DNA of 64,000 bases. It comes from Alteromonadaceae bacterium XY-R5. GTDB taxonomy: Bacteria; Pseudomonadota; Gammaproteobacteria; Enterobacterales; Alteromonadaceae. The notes under the pieces are model-generated. The model was given only the letters and a program-made list of their open reading frames with translations, was not told where the DNA came from and ran no database searches. This document shows positions 7,915 to 16,430 of this stretch, piece by piece. Within the stretch, counting starts at the first letter, position 1; every line of letters starts with the position of its first letter. Where the stretch lies: NCBI GenBank assembly GCA_001660395.1, contig LXWE01000001.1, positions 1,116,001 to 1,180,000 of the forward strand. Direction: 5' to 3'. The position numbers and the translations under genes were made by a program.

Positions 7915-8964
7915 TTAAAAGCCCATTTTGGGTTGTTTGTCGACGGACTTGGCTGCCGCATCCTGTGCCGTTATCACGCCCTGTGCTACCAGACGTTGTA
8001 AACACTGATCCATGGTTTGCATGCCGTGAGCCTGACCAGTCTGGATCACCGAATACATTTGCGGCACTTTATCTTCCCGGATCAGGTTACGAATAGCCGG
8101 GATCCCGAGCATGATTTCATGAGCAGCAACGCGGCCGCCGCCGATTTTCTTCAGCAAGGTTTGTGACACCACTGCGCGCAGAGACTCTGATAACATCGAA
8201 CGGATCATGGATTTTTCCTCCGCCGGAAAAACATCAATGATACGGTCAATGGTTTTAGGCGCTGAGTTGGTGTGCAGAGTGCCAAACACCAGGTGCCCGG
8301 TTTCTGCCGCTGAAATAGCTAAACGAATGGTTTCCAGGTCACGCAATTCACCCACCAAAATCACATCCGGGTCTTCACGCAAAGCGCTGCGCAGCGCGTT
8401 ATTAAAGCTATGAGTATCTCGGTGTACTTCACGTTGATTGAGCACACAGAGTTTGTTTTCATGCACAAATTCGATGGGGTCTTCAATCGTCAGAATATGC
8501 TCACGCTTATGGGTATTGATATGGTCAATCATCGCTGCCAGGGTGGTACTTTTACCTGACCCTGTGGCACCAGTAACCAGTACTATGCCCGTTGGCTGGT
8601 TAATGATGTCTTTAAAAATCTGAGGTGCCCCCAATTCATCCAGGGTAAGTACGCGGCTGGGGATAGTACGCAGTACCGCAGCAGCTCCACGGTTTTGTAC
8701 AAAGGCATTCACCCGGAAACGGGATAAATCTTTCACTTCAAAGGAAAAATCCGTTTCGAGATTTTCCTCATATTCTTTACGCTGCTTATCGTTCATGATT
8801 TCATAGATAAGCGCCAGAACTTCCTTATGCTCCAACGCGGGAACGTTAAGACGGCGCATCTCGCCGTCTACCCGGATAATAGGCGGAAGCCCTGCTGTCA
8901 GGTGTAGATCCGAAGCGTTATTCTTCACACTAAAGGCCAAAAGTTCGGTAATATCCACAACCAA
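7915..8964 (-). CDS. pilT: Type IV pilus twitching motility ATPase PilT
   Basis: Retraction motor for type IV pili, cytoplasmic hexamer. 349 residues. Walker A GATGSGKS (132-139), Asp box LTIEDPIEF, Walker B VILVGELRD (201-209), His box TGHLVFGTLHT (222-232) and the PilT-specific AIRNLIRE motif near residue 290 are all present. The first codon is ATG 8964; a GTG two codons later would give the shorter N-terminus seen in Pseudomonas (M-D-I-T-E-L-L). Divergent from yggS with only 22 bases between starts, an arrangement also found in Pseudomonas. Confidence 0.97.
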   Translation of the reverse strand: MVVDITELLAFSVKNNASDLHLTAGLPPIIRVDGEMRRLNVPALEHKEVLALIYEIMNDKQRKEYEENLETDFSFEVKDLSRFRVNAFVQNRGAAAVLRTIPSRVLTLDELGAPQIFKDIINQPTGIVLVTGATGSGKSTTLAAMIDHINTHKREHILTIEDPIEFVHENKLCVLNQREVHRDTHSFNNALRSALREDPDVILVGELRDLETIRLAISAAETGHLVFGTLHTNSAPKTIDRIIDVFPAEEKSMIRSMLSESLRAVVSQTLLKKIGGGRVAAHEIMLGIPAIRNLIREDKVPQMYSVIQTGQAHGMQTMDQCLQRLVAQGVITAQDAAAKSVDKQPKMGF

Positions 8965-8986
8965 ATTCTCCGTTTTAATTCATACA

Positions 8987-9673
8987 ATGGAAACAATAGC
9001 AGAACGTCTCAAAAGCACACTACAGACACTTGAGCAAACCGTTCAGGACGCTAAACGTCCTTCACATTCTGTGCAATTACTCGCAGTAAGCAAGACCAAA
9101 CCAGTATCTGATATTGTTCTTGCGTATGAGGCCGGTCAACGTTGTTTCGGTGAAAACTATGTGCAGGAAGGTGCCGAAAAAATTCATGCGTTGCAACATC
9201 TTAGCGATATTGAATGGCATTTTATTGGACCACTGCAGTCAAACAAGTCACGCTTGGTGGCTGAAAACTTTGACTGGATGCAAACCCTGGACCGCGAAAA
9301 AATCGCCCTGCGTTTGAATGAGCAGCGTCCAGAAGAGATGCCACCACTACAGGTGTGTATCCAGGTTAATATCAATGATGAGAGCAGCAAATCCGGCGTA
9401 CAGCCTGGGCAGGTTTTAGCGCTGGCAGCATACATCTCACAGTTACCCAAACTTACCTTGCGCGGCCTCATGACCATACCTGCCGTTGAACAAAGCGAAA
9501 CACAACAACGTCAGACATTTGCCATGATGAAAAATCTGTTTGAACAATTGCAGCTGCATTATTCCCAGGTAGATACCTTGTCTATGGGGATGTCTGGCGA
9601 TATGCAACTTGCAATCGAAGAAGGTGCCACCATGGTAAGGGTAGGCACGGCCATTTTCGGCAGGCGAAATTAA
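8987..9673 (+). CDS. yggS: Pyridoxal phosphate homeostasis protein
   Basis: Alanine-racemase-N-like TIM barrel that binds PLP and buffers its level; no catalytic activity known. 228 residues. The PLP lysine is in LLAVSKTKP (Lys36), followed by FGENYVQE (53-60) and the C-terminal SMGMSGDMQLAIEEGATMVRVGTAIFG signature. The start fits the family alignment although no ribosome site is visible. First gene of yggS-proC-yggT-DUF4426, a conserved order. Confidence 0.96.
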   Translation: METIAERLKSTLQTLEQTVQDAKRPSHSVQLLAVSKTKPVSDIVLAYEAGQRCFGENYVQEGAEKIHALQHLSDIEWHFIGPLQSNKSRLVAENFDWMQTLDREKIALRLNEQRPEEMPPLQVCIQVNINDESSKSGVQPGQVLALAAYISQLPKLTLRGLMTIPAVEQSETQQRQTFAMMKNLFEQLQLHYSQVDTLSMGMSGDMQLAIEEGATMVRVGTAIFGRRN

Positions 9674-9722
9674 CATCAGAATCCCTTATAATAACAAGCT
9701 GATTTATTCACGTGGAGATTTC

Positions 9723-10544
9723 ATGCAACACAGACATGTAAGTTTTATCGGTGCAGGCAACATGACCCGCAGTATCATCAGCGGCCTCATCAAGCATGGT
9801 TATCCGGCAGACAAAATCACTGCCAGCAACCCTTCCATGCCGAAATTAGAGGCCCTGGCACAGGATTTTGGCATCCGTATTACCCAAAGCAATCACGAAG
9901 CTGTGGCTACCGCTGAGGTGGTAGTGCTAGGGGTCAAACCACAATTAATGGAAACTGTGTGTACCGATCTTGCTGAACATTGTCAGTTAGATGGAAAACT
10001 CTTTATCTCGATTGCAGCAGGCATATTAACTGATCGCCTGAAACGTATGCTGGGTGGTGATTATCAACTTATCCGCACCATGCCGAATACTCCGAGCGCA
10101 TTAAGTAAAGGCTTAACCGGTCTTTACGCAGGTGAAGATATCGCTCAGCACGACCGGGATTTTGCTGGTGCATTAATGCAGCACGTCGGCGAGATCGTCT
10201 GGGTAGCGAAAGAAGAAGATATCAACGGTGTGATTGCCGCAGCCGGTAGCAGCCCAGCCTACTTTTTTACTTTCCTGCATGGGATGCAGCAAGAAGCCGA
10301 ACGCATGGGTTTCGACCACGATACAGCCCGTTTAATGGTACAACAAGCCATGCTGGGCGCAGCAGAAATGGTCTGTGCCAATCCGCAACTTGAACTCACC
10401 GAACTGACGGCGCAGGTGACGTCTAAAGGTGGTACCACTGCCAAAGCAGTTGAATACTTCCTCGAAAACGGCATCAATGAGATGGTTGCCGGTGCCATGC
10501 AAGCGGCGGTAAGACGCGCTGGCGAAATGGAAAAGCTTTTTTAA
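9723..10544 (+). CDS. proC: Pyrroline-5-carboxylate reductase
   Basis: Last step of proline synthesis: reduces pyrroline-5-carboxylate with NAD(P)H. 273 residues, standard. Rossmann nucleotide motif FIGAGNMTRSII (8-19), GVKPQ in the middle, and the C-terminal substrate block AAGSSPAYFF with TSKGGTTAKA. Lies 49 bases after yggS and 22 bases before yggT, same strand. Confidence 0.97.
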   Translation: MQHRHVSFIGAGNMTRSIISGLIKHGYPADKITASNPSMPKLEALAQDFGIRITQSNHEAVATAEVVVLGVKPQLMETVCTDLAEHCQLDGKLFISIAAGILTDRLKRMLGGDYQLIRTMPNTPSALSKGLTGLYAGEDIAQHDRDFAGALMQHVGEIVWVAKEEDINGVIAAAGSSPAYFFTFLHGMQQEAERMGFDHDTARLMVQQAMLGAAEMVCANPQLELTELTAQVTSKGGTTAKAVEYFLENGINEMVAGAMQAAVRRAGEMEKLF

Positions 10545-10566
10545 CAGGTAAAGGATCGATTCATTC

Positions 10567-11109
10567 ATGAATGCCACCCAATTTCTTGTCAGTACCTTGT
10601 TTGACCTGTATTTGATGGTCGTAATTTTGCGTTTGTGGTTACAAATGGCCAGAGCTGATTTCTACAATCCCTTCAGCCAATTTGTTGTAAAAGCCACCCA
10701 CCCAATCATAGCTCCGATGCGCAGAGTGTTACCTCCGTTCGGCCGCCTGGACACTGCTTCGCTGGTGCTGGCATTACTTGTTGCCGCAGCTAAGGTATTA
10801 ATTTTAAGAGGCATTGTAATGGGAGACTGGGGAGCTAACCCTATTTCTCTGACCTTTACGTCTGTGTTTGTGGTGCTTAAAGAAGCGTTATCGCTGATGT
10901 TCTGGATCCTGATTATCCGCGCGCTGTTAAGCTGGGTGAGCCAGGGCTATAATCCTATGGAAATGGTGATGCAACAACTCACCGAACCATTCCTGGCCCC
11001 TATCAGACGCATTCTTCCTCCCATGGGTGGATTGGATCTGTCGGTACTGGTTGCCATCATTGCTTTGCAATTTCTGCAAATTTTGTTGCAGGACTTCATC
11101 GGTTTCTAA
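10567..11109 (+). CDS. yggT: YggT family integral membrane protein
   Basis: 180 residues with four hydrophobic segments arranged as two copies of the YggT repeat. Each copy ends with a P-[FL]-x-x-P-[IM]-R-R-x-[LI]-P-P motif (HPIIAPMRRVLPPFG and PFLAPIRRILPPMG). The family is loosely linked to osmotic stress and to membrane division machinery, but its molecular role is unsettled. Follows proC, as in many gammaproteobacteria. Confidence 0.94.
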   Translation: MNATQFLVSTLFDLYLMVVILRLWLQMARADFYNPFSQFVVKATHPIIAPMRRVLPPFGRLDTASLVLALLVAAAKVLILRGIVMGDWGANPISLTFTSVFVVLKEALSLMFWILIIRALLSWVSQGYNPMEMVMQQLTEPFLAPIRRILPPMGGLDLSVLVAIIALQFLQILLQDFIGF

Positions 11110-11131
11110 ACAGAAACAAAGGGAGTGTGAA

Positions 11132-11563
11132 ATGCGTAAGCACGCAATATTAGTGACCGGCATACTGTGTCTAATGTTGTCTTTGTTTAGTCATGCTGAA
11201 CAAAAAGCGACAATCGGCCAATGGGATATTCACTATATTGCGGTAAACAGCGCATTTCTCACCCCCGATATCGCCAGAAGCTATGGCATAGTCCGTAGTA
11301 AATACAATGGTCTAATCAATATCTCCGTGCTGAATAGCCAGTCTCAACAACCTGTATCGGTGGTGATTACAGGTACAGCCAGAAATCTGCTCGGCGTAAC
11401 CAAACCTCTGCAATTCAAAGAAGTCACAGAGGGCTCAGCCATCTACCAACTGGCTGAAATTGCCTTTCGGGATCAGGAGCAGTTCCAAATTGAGCTCAGT
11501 ATTAATGATGGCCAAGAACAACACTCTTTTAGCTTTCAGCATAAATTTTATGTAGATCAATAA
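11132..11563 (+). CDS. DUF4426 periplasmic protein
   Basis: 143 residues from ATG 11132, preceded by GGGAG (11121-11125); an upstream in-frame start would run inside yggT. A signal peptide (residues 1-22, cleaved near SHA/EQ) is followed by a beta-rich DUF4426 domain, recognised by IGQWDIHYIAVNSAFLTPDIARSYG and YNGLINISVL. Function unknown. The family characteristically follows yggT in Alteromonadales, Vibrio and Pseudomonas. Last gene of the yggS unit. Confidence 0.9.
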   Translation: MRKHAILVTGILCLMLSLFSHAEQKATIGQWDIHYIAVNSAFLTPDIARSYGIVRSKYNGLINISVLNSQSQQPVSVVITGTARNLLGVTKPLQFKEVTEGSAIYQLAEIAFRDQEQFQIELSINDGQEQHSFSFQHKFYVDQ

Positions 11564-11597
11564 TCTTGCCGTTGTATCGAGCATAAATATTCACTAG

Positions 11598-11611
11598 GAA
11601 CATTGATGTTC
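11598..11611. repeat. Palindrome upstream of the binding protein/kinase pair
   Basis: GAACAT-TG-ATGTTC, perfect 6-base arms, 35 bases before the ATG of the solute-binding protein gene. Candidate operator; no known regulator assigned. Confidence 0.5.
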
Positions 11612-11620
11612 GTCGTGCCA

Positions 11621-11638
11621 TAACCTAATTTAAGGTTA
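11621..11638. repeat. Inverted repeat overlapping the ribosome site of the binding-protein gene
   Basis: TAACCT-AATTTA-AGGTTA with perfect 6-base arms, ending 8 bases before the ATG at 11646. The only ribosome-site-like bases (AAGG, 11632-11635) lie at and in the right arm, so either an operator or an RNA hairpin masking translation is possible. Confidence 0.5.
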
Positions 11639-11645
11639 CATTCGG

Positions 11646-12944
11646 ATGGATTCGCTGCAGCCCGCAAACGTTATGCAAACACCTTCACCTTCACGTCGTC
11701 AGGCACTCAAAACCTTGTTTAAAGCTGGCGTCGCCAGTGGCCTGGTCACTCAGGCGCCCTATGTTTTTGCCCGCAATAAAGTTACCGTTCGAATATTAGG
11801 TACCCATGTCACTTTGCAGGAAGAACTACGTCAGCGCGCCATGCAGGATTTAGGCATCAATCTGGTATACGAACCGAAAGGCAGCGCAGCGGTTTTGCAA
11901 AAAGCCTCAATGGATCCTGGCTCATTTGACTTGTATGAACAATGGTCGAATAGCATGCCTGTGCTTTGGCGTGCCGGTGCTATTCAGCCCATCGACAAAA
12001 AGCGCCTGCAGTACTGGCGTGAAATCAATCCTTTAACTAAAACTGGGCGAATAGTTCCTGAGGCTAAAATTGGTGCCGGTGATGCGCCCTTTAAACTGTT
12101 GCATATTCAGGAAAATGGTCAGTTAGGCGAAGAACATAGCGACTGGATTAGTTTCCTGCCCTATGTGCACAACGTAGACTCGTTCGGATACAACACAGAA
12201 GTAATACCCAAAGGCATACCCTACGAAACAGAAAGCTGGGGCTGGCTACTGGATGCGAATTATCGCGGAAAAGTGGGCATCGTAAATGCCCCTACCATTG
12301 GTCTGTTCGATTTAGCTTTAGCCACCCAGGCGCAAGGATTGGTGGCCTTTAATGACATTGGTTCAATCACGAAAGACGAAATGGATCAGTTGTTCGATGT
12401 GCTAATTGAACTTAAGCAACAGAATCATTTCAGCGGATTTTGGACCTCTGTGCCCGAATCAGTACGTTTTATGAGTAGCAATCGGGTTGTCATCGAAAGT
12501 ATGTTTTCACCCGCAGTGTCCGCCTTAAACGGCGAGAATGTGCCAGTTACATTTGCGGCACCCAAGGAAGGCTATCGTGGCTGGCATGGGGTGATGTGTT
12601 TGTCATCCCGCACTCAGGGAAAGGTCAAAGATGCAGCCTATGATTACATGAACTGGTGGTTATCTGGCTGGCCAGGTGCCTTTATCGCCAGACAAGGGTA
12701 TTATATTTCCAATCCTGAACGTTCATCCCATTATTTAACTAAAGCCGAATGGGATTACTGGTATCAGGGGAAAGCAGCTTCCGAACCATTAAAAGGAACA
12801 GATGGAAAGGTCTCTGTGCAGGCAGGAGAAGTGCGCACAGGCGGTAGCTATATCAAGCGTTTTAGCAATGTATCTGTATGGAACAGCGTGATGCCAACCT
12901 ACGAATACAGTTTGCAAAAATGGTATGAATTCATCAGTGCTTAA
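11646..12944 (+). CDS. PotD-like extracellular solute-binding protein, likely sensory
   Basis: 432-residue periplasmic binding protein of the spermidine/putrescine (PotD/PotF) type. The N-terminus has SRRQALKTL followed by a hydrophobic stretch, resembling a Tat signal, then the mature domain from about residue 35 (VRILGTHVTLQEELRQRAMQDLGI). Conserved features of the fold include FDLYEQW and SFGYNTEVI. No permease or ATPase gene is adjacent. Instead it lies 8 bases before a hybrid histidine kinase, so it probably feeds that sensor rather than a transporter, as NspS does for MbaA or LuxP for LuxQ. An alternative start is ATG 11673. Ligand unknown; a polyamine is an inference from family. Confidence 0.85.
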   Translation: MDSLQPANVMQTPSPSRRQALKTLFKAGVASGLVTQAPYVFARNKVTVRILGTHVTLQEELRQRAMQDLGINLVYEPKGSAAVLQKASMDPGSFDLYEQWSNSMPVLWRAGAIQPIDKKRLQYWREINPLTKTGRIVPEAKIGAGDAPFKLLHIQENGQLGEEHSDWISFLPYVHNVDSFGYNTEVIPKGIPYETESWGWLLDANYRGKVGIVNAPTIGLFDLALATQAQGLVAFNDIGSITKDEMDQLFDVLIELKQQNHFSGFWTSVPESVRFMSSNRVVIESMFSPAVSALNGENVPVTFAAPKEGYRGWHGVMCLSSRTQGKVKDAAYDYMNWWLSGWPGAFIARQGYYISNPERSSHYLTKAEWDYWYQGKAASEPLKGTDGKVSVQAGEVRTGGSYIKRFSNVSVWNSVMPTYEYSLQKWYEFISA

Positions 12945-12952
12945 GGAATGCG

Positions 12953-15694
12953 TTGCGGATGCTCGTTAAATCCATCAAATCTCAATTGATGATTGCATCA
13001 GTCCTGCTGGTTGCGCTGCTTTTCGCCCAAATTATCTTATCCAGAAATAACCAGCAAACCTACGAAAACAGCCTCGATATGACCCAGAAGGCCGTTACCA
13101 AGGTAAATTTGGTGCGTGAGTTGGAACGCGATGTGTTAGACCTTCAACGCACCGTGCTGATCTATAAAGAAACGGCCAGTAACTCCATCATTACCCGCTT
13201 CGAAAGCCTGGTTGAGAATACCCAAACCAACCTGCAGGAATTACAAAATCTGACAACACTGGAAGGTGAGGAAAATTACTACGCTGACTACATCAAACGC
13301 ATGCAAGGTCACCTTGGTGATTATCAGGAAAATTTCACCAATGTCGTGCAGGGACGCCAGCAACGAGAAGATGTCTATGAAAAGGGCCTTCTGTTGCATA
13401 TGGACAGCTTAAATAGAGCTCTGGACAGGCTACACGATTTAAAACAATCGAAGCAGTCTTTGCTTGATATAGACGAAGTAAAACTGAACCTGGCCGAAGC
13501 GGAAAACGCTTCTTTCTACTATCTGCTTAGCCCTGACTTTGAGCACATCAAGCGCTTTCGTACCCACATCAACAACGCCAAAAGCGCACTCCCCAAAATC
13601 AGCTCAGAAGAAACCTCAAGCTGGGAAGATGAGCTAAGCCAGCTAGAGTCTGAATTTATTCAACTAACCCAAATTACTCGTGGATACAATTTTTTAGTCA
13701 ATGTGGTAATGGCGGGGTCTGCCAACGAATTTCTGTACTTAGCCAGAGAGCTAAATAAGCTGGTAACAGATAACCTGGTGCGTACCAATCAACAGGTCAA
13801 AGAAACCCTGCACCAAACCCAGTTACGAGGAGACATCTTTTCGGTCTTTGGAATTGGGCTTACTGTGTGTATTGGCCTGTTTCTTATCTATCGGATTATG
13901 CTGCCTATTAATGCCATTACCGATTTGTTCCGAAAACTTGCACGTGGCATGGAAGTGAAAGCCATTCCTGGCTTACAGCGTAAAGACGAAATTGGTGAAC
14001 TGGCAAAAGCCGCCAGTGTTTTCCACGATAAAAACCAGCAAACCGGCTCGCTGTTAGCCGAAGCGCGCGTCCTTAATAACAAGCAGGAAGCCTTAAACCG
14101 CGAACTGGCTAAATCAAAAGCCAGGGCAGAACAGGCCACGGCTTCAAAAAGCATTTTTCTGGCGAATATGAGCCATGAAATCCGAACGCCGATGAACGGC
14201 ATCATAGGTTTGCTGGATTTAACCATGAAAACCGAACTGAACGCCCAGCAACGTAATTACCTGAATAAAATTCACCAATCGACTCAGATCCTGATGAGTC
14301 TGATCAATGACATTCTTGATTTCTCTAAAATTGAAGCGGGTAAACTCGAAATTGAGCAAGCCGAATTTTCTATCAGTGAACAGGTTGAAAGCCTGCTTGC
14401 CAATATTCATATTCGCGCCCGCGAAAAAAATCTCAGTATCCGCTGCTTTATTTCGCCAGATTTACCTGAACATCTCATTGGTGACGCGCTGCGTATCAAT
14501 CAGGTGCTGCTCAATCTATGCAGTAACGCCATCAAGTTCACACAAAAAGGTGGCGTCACTCTGCTATTGCATCATTCACCTACCCTTGATCCTCAGAAGA
14601 TTCAATTACACGCCGAAGTCATTGATACAGGGATTGGCATGAACCCAACCCAACTGGAGAATATTTTTCAGTCCTTTACCCAGGCAGATGGCTCCACCAG
14701 TCGCAAATTTGGCGGTACCGGACTCGGGTTGTCCATCGTTAAACAACTCACCCAACTGATGAAAGGCGATGTGACCGTTACCTCTCAGGCCGGAAAAGGC
14801 AGTTGCTTTAAAGTCAGCTTTGAGCTGCAAAAAACCCAAAGCAGACAGCAGGCATTTCCAGCGGTTATTCCTAGCAGCATGCACCTGATGTATTTTGGCG
14901 AGGGGAAGGACAGCTTGCTTACGCACGATTATTTGGCCCACATGGACGAAGACTACCAGCATTATCCGCAACAGGCGCTTCAGAAAACTCTGGAACGTTT
15001 AACCCCGCAACATCTGGTTGTGCTCGATGTCTCCCGCCAGGAACAATTTATACGCTTAGATCCGCTGATTAGTGAATTGAAAAGTAAGCTAATCCCTTGC
15101 CTGGTTGTGACCGATACGCATCCTGAAAATCTGGTGCAAAAGATCCACAAACTTTGGCAGCTCGAAACCCTGAGTCATCCCTTCACACCTATGCAGTTAG
15201 CGCGGGCTCTTGCCAGCCTGCTTGGTATTGAACTACATATCTCTCATGCCAGACAATTGGCCATGCCTGCAGAAACCAGCAATAAATATGAAGGCCACGT
15301 TTTGCTGGTCGAAGACAATAATATTAATCAACTGGTGGCCGGTGAAATGCTCAATAATCTGGGGTTAACTTATGATATTGCGGAAGACGGTGAGCAAGCC
15401 GTAACCAAAATAACCAATTCACCTCACTATGACCTGATTCTGATGGATATTCAGATGCCGGTGATGGATGGCTATCAGGCAACTCGCCAATTGCGCGAAC
15501 AGGGATTAAAAGAATTGATCATTTGTGGTTTGTCAGCCAATGCAATGCAGGAAGATTATCAACGTGCTGAAGAAGCCGGGATGAATGATTATCTGACCAA
15601 ACCTATCGATCAGTCCGCACTGGAAACTTTGGTCTCACGCTATTTACAACCTGCCAGTGACACGGGCTCAACCAGTCTATCCCGACGCCATTAG
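12953..15694 (+). CDS. Hybrid sensor histidine kinase
   Basis: 913-residue inner-membrane sensor. TM1 at about 10-30, a helical periplasmic domain of about 260 residues, TM2 at about 296-316, HAMP to about 370, coiled coil, then HisKA with MSHEIRTPMNG (His408), an HATPase domain (N-box NLCSNAIKF, DTGIGM, GGTGLGLS), a degenerate receiver (about 640-760, HPF where the usual Lys-Pro would be) and an intact receiver (781-900: Asp832 in LILMDIQMP, Lys883). No HPt domain and no response regulator nearby, so the phosphate must pass to partners elsewhere. The start may be TTG 12953 (AAGGA 5 bases before) or ATG 12959. Coupled to the PotD-like protein upstream. Confidence 0.94.
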   Translation: MRMLVKSIKSQLMIASVLLVALLFAQIILSRNNQQTYENSLDMTQKAVTKVNLVRELERDVLDLQRTVLIYKETASNSIITRFESLVENTQTNLQELQNLTTLEGEENYYADYIKRMQGHLGDYQENFTNVVQGRQQREDVYEKGLLLHMDSLNRALDRLHDLKQSKQSLLDIDEVKLNLAEAENASFYYLLSPDFEHIKRFRTHINNAKSALPKISSEETSSWEDELSQLESEFIQLTQITRGYNFLVNVVMAGSANEFLYLARELNKLVTDNLVRTNQQVKETLHQTQLRGDIFSVFGIGLTVCIGLFLIYRIMLPINAITDLFRKLARGMEVKAIPGLQRKDEIGELAKAASVFHDKNQQTGSLLAEARVLNNKQEALNRELAKSKARAEQATASKSIFLANMSHEIRTPMNGIIGLLDLTMKTELNAQQRNYLNKIHQSTQILMSLINDILDFSKIEAGKLEIEQAEFSISEQVESLLANIHIRAREKNLSIRCFISPDLPEHLIGDALRINQVLLNLCSNAIKFTQKGGVTLLLHHSPTLDPQKIQLHAEVIDTGIGMNPTQLENIFQSFTQADGSTSRKFGGTGLGLSIVKQLTQLMKGDVTVTSQAGKGSCFKVSFELQKTQSRQQAFPAVIPSSMHLMYFGEGKDSLLTHDYLAHMDEDYQHYPQQALQKTLERLTPQHLVVLDVSRQEQFIRLDPLISELKSKLIPCLVVTDTHPENLVQKIHKLWQLETLSHPFTPMQLARALASLLGIELHISHARQLAMPAETSNKYEGHVLLVEDNNINQLVAGEMLNNLGLTYDIAEDGEQAVTKITNSPHYDLILMDIQMPVMDGYQATRQLREQGLKELIICGLSANAMQEDYQRAEEAGMNDYLTKPIDQSALETLVSRYLQPASDTGSTSLSRRH

Positions 15695-16347
15695 CGCGCC
15701 GGGTCGACAACCCCACCGATACTATTGTTGATCCTAAACCAACCGGCAATACTATAACGATCACGATTAGCTTTTAGCACTTCGTGAGGAAAACGTTCGC
15801 TGAGAAAAATCACACAGCTGCCATACATAGGCGTCACTTTTAAAAAGTGCTCTCGCTGCTTTTGTTCATACATCAGCAACTCTCCACCATCGTTTGGCGT
15901 CCAGCCCGGATTTAAGTACACCACCGTACTTAATACCCGATTGCTTTTACCGTGAAATGCATCCAAATGGCGCTTGTAAAAATCACCGGGCGCATAATGG
16001 GCAAAATGGCACTCGTAGTCGAACAATCCCAGAAACAGGCGGCGATTTAACTCTAAACGCAATGTTGACATGAATTCCAAAAATCCAGCCTGGGCTTCGG
16101 TCTCACCATTTAACCAACGGATTTCATCGGTCCGCACAAAGTTGTTTTGCTGGTTTTGTTGATCGCGACCAATTCCGGCATCCTGAAACTCGGCTTTGTT
16201 CAACTGAGCAACTTCATTGAACAAACTATCCGTGAGTTCGGCTGGCAACAGAGAAGGCAGAATAATATAACCTTTGTCTTCTAGTTGATCGGCAATCTGG
16301 TCAAACAGTTCTGCGGTTATGTTGTCTTGAGCCGGAATCAGATTCAC
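15691..16347 (-). CDS. 2-oxoglutarate/Fe(II) dioxygenase of prolyl-hydroxylase type
   Basis: About 218 residues from GTG 16347 (GAGAG upstream); a longer GTG start at 16395 is possible. The double-stranded beta-helix core shows the iron triad HLD (His127, Asp129) and PHEV (His188), plus the 2-oxoglutarate arginine in RYSIAGWFR (Arg197). The surrounding pattern, VVYLNPGWTPNDGGELLMY and the PHEV-to-RYSI spacing, resembles the PHD family, including the Pseudomonas enzyme PPHD that hydroxylates a proline of EF-Tu. Substrate here is unproven. Lies downstream of rsmI on the same strand, so the two may be co-transcribed. Convergent with the hybrid kinase; the stop codons overlap by 4 bases. Confidence 0.85.
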   Translation of the reverse strand: MNLIPAQDNITAELFDQIADQLEDKGYIILPSLLPAELTDSLFNEVAQLNKAEFQDAGIGRDQQNQQNNFVRTDEIRWLNGETEAQAGFLEFMSTLRLELNRRLFLGLFDYECHFAHYAPGDFYKRHLDAFHGKSNRVLSTVVYLNPGWTPNDGGELLMYEQKQREHFLKVTPMYGSCVIFLSERFPHEVLKANRDRYSIAGWFRINNSIGGVVDPAR

Positions 16348-16430
16348 GGAAAGTTCTCTCGGGGTGAAGGTAGCGCTTTTTAGCCGAAATCCCACGCCCT
16401 GTCACCCGATATTTATGTGTTTTAGCTACT

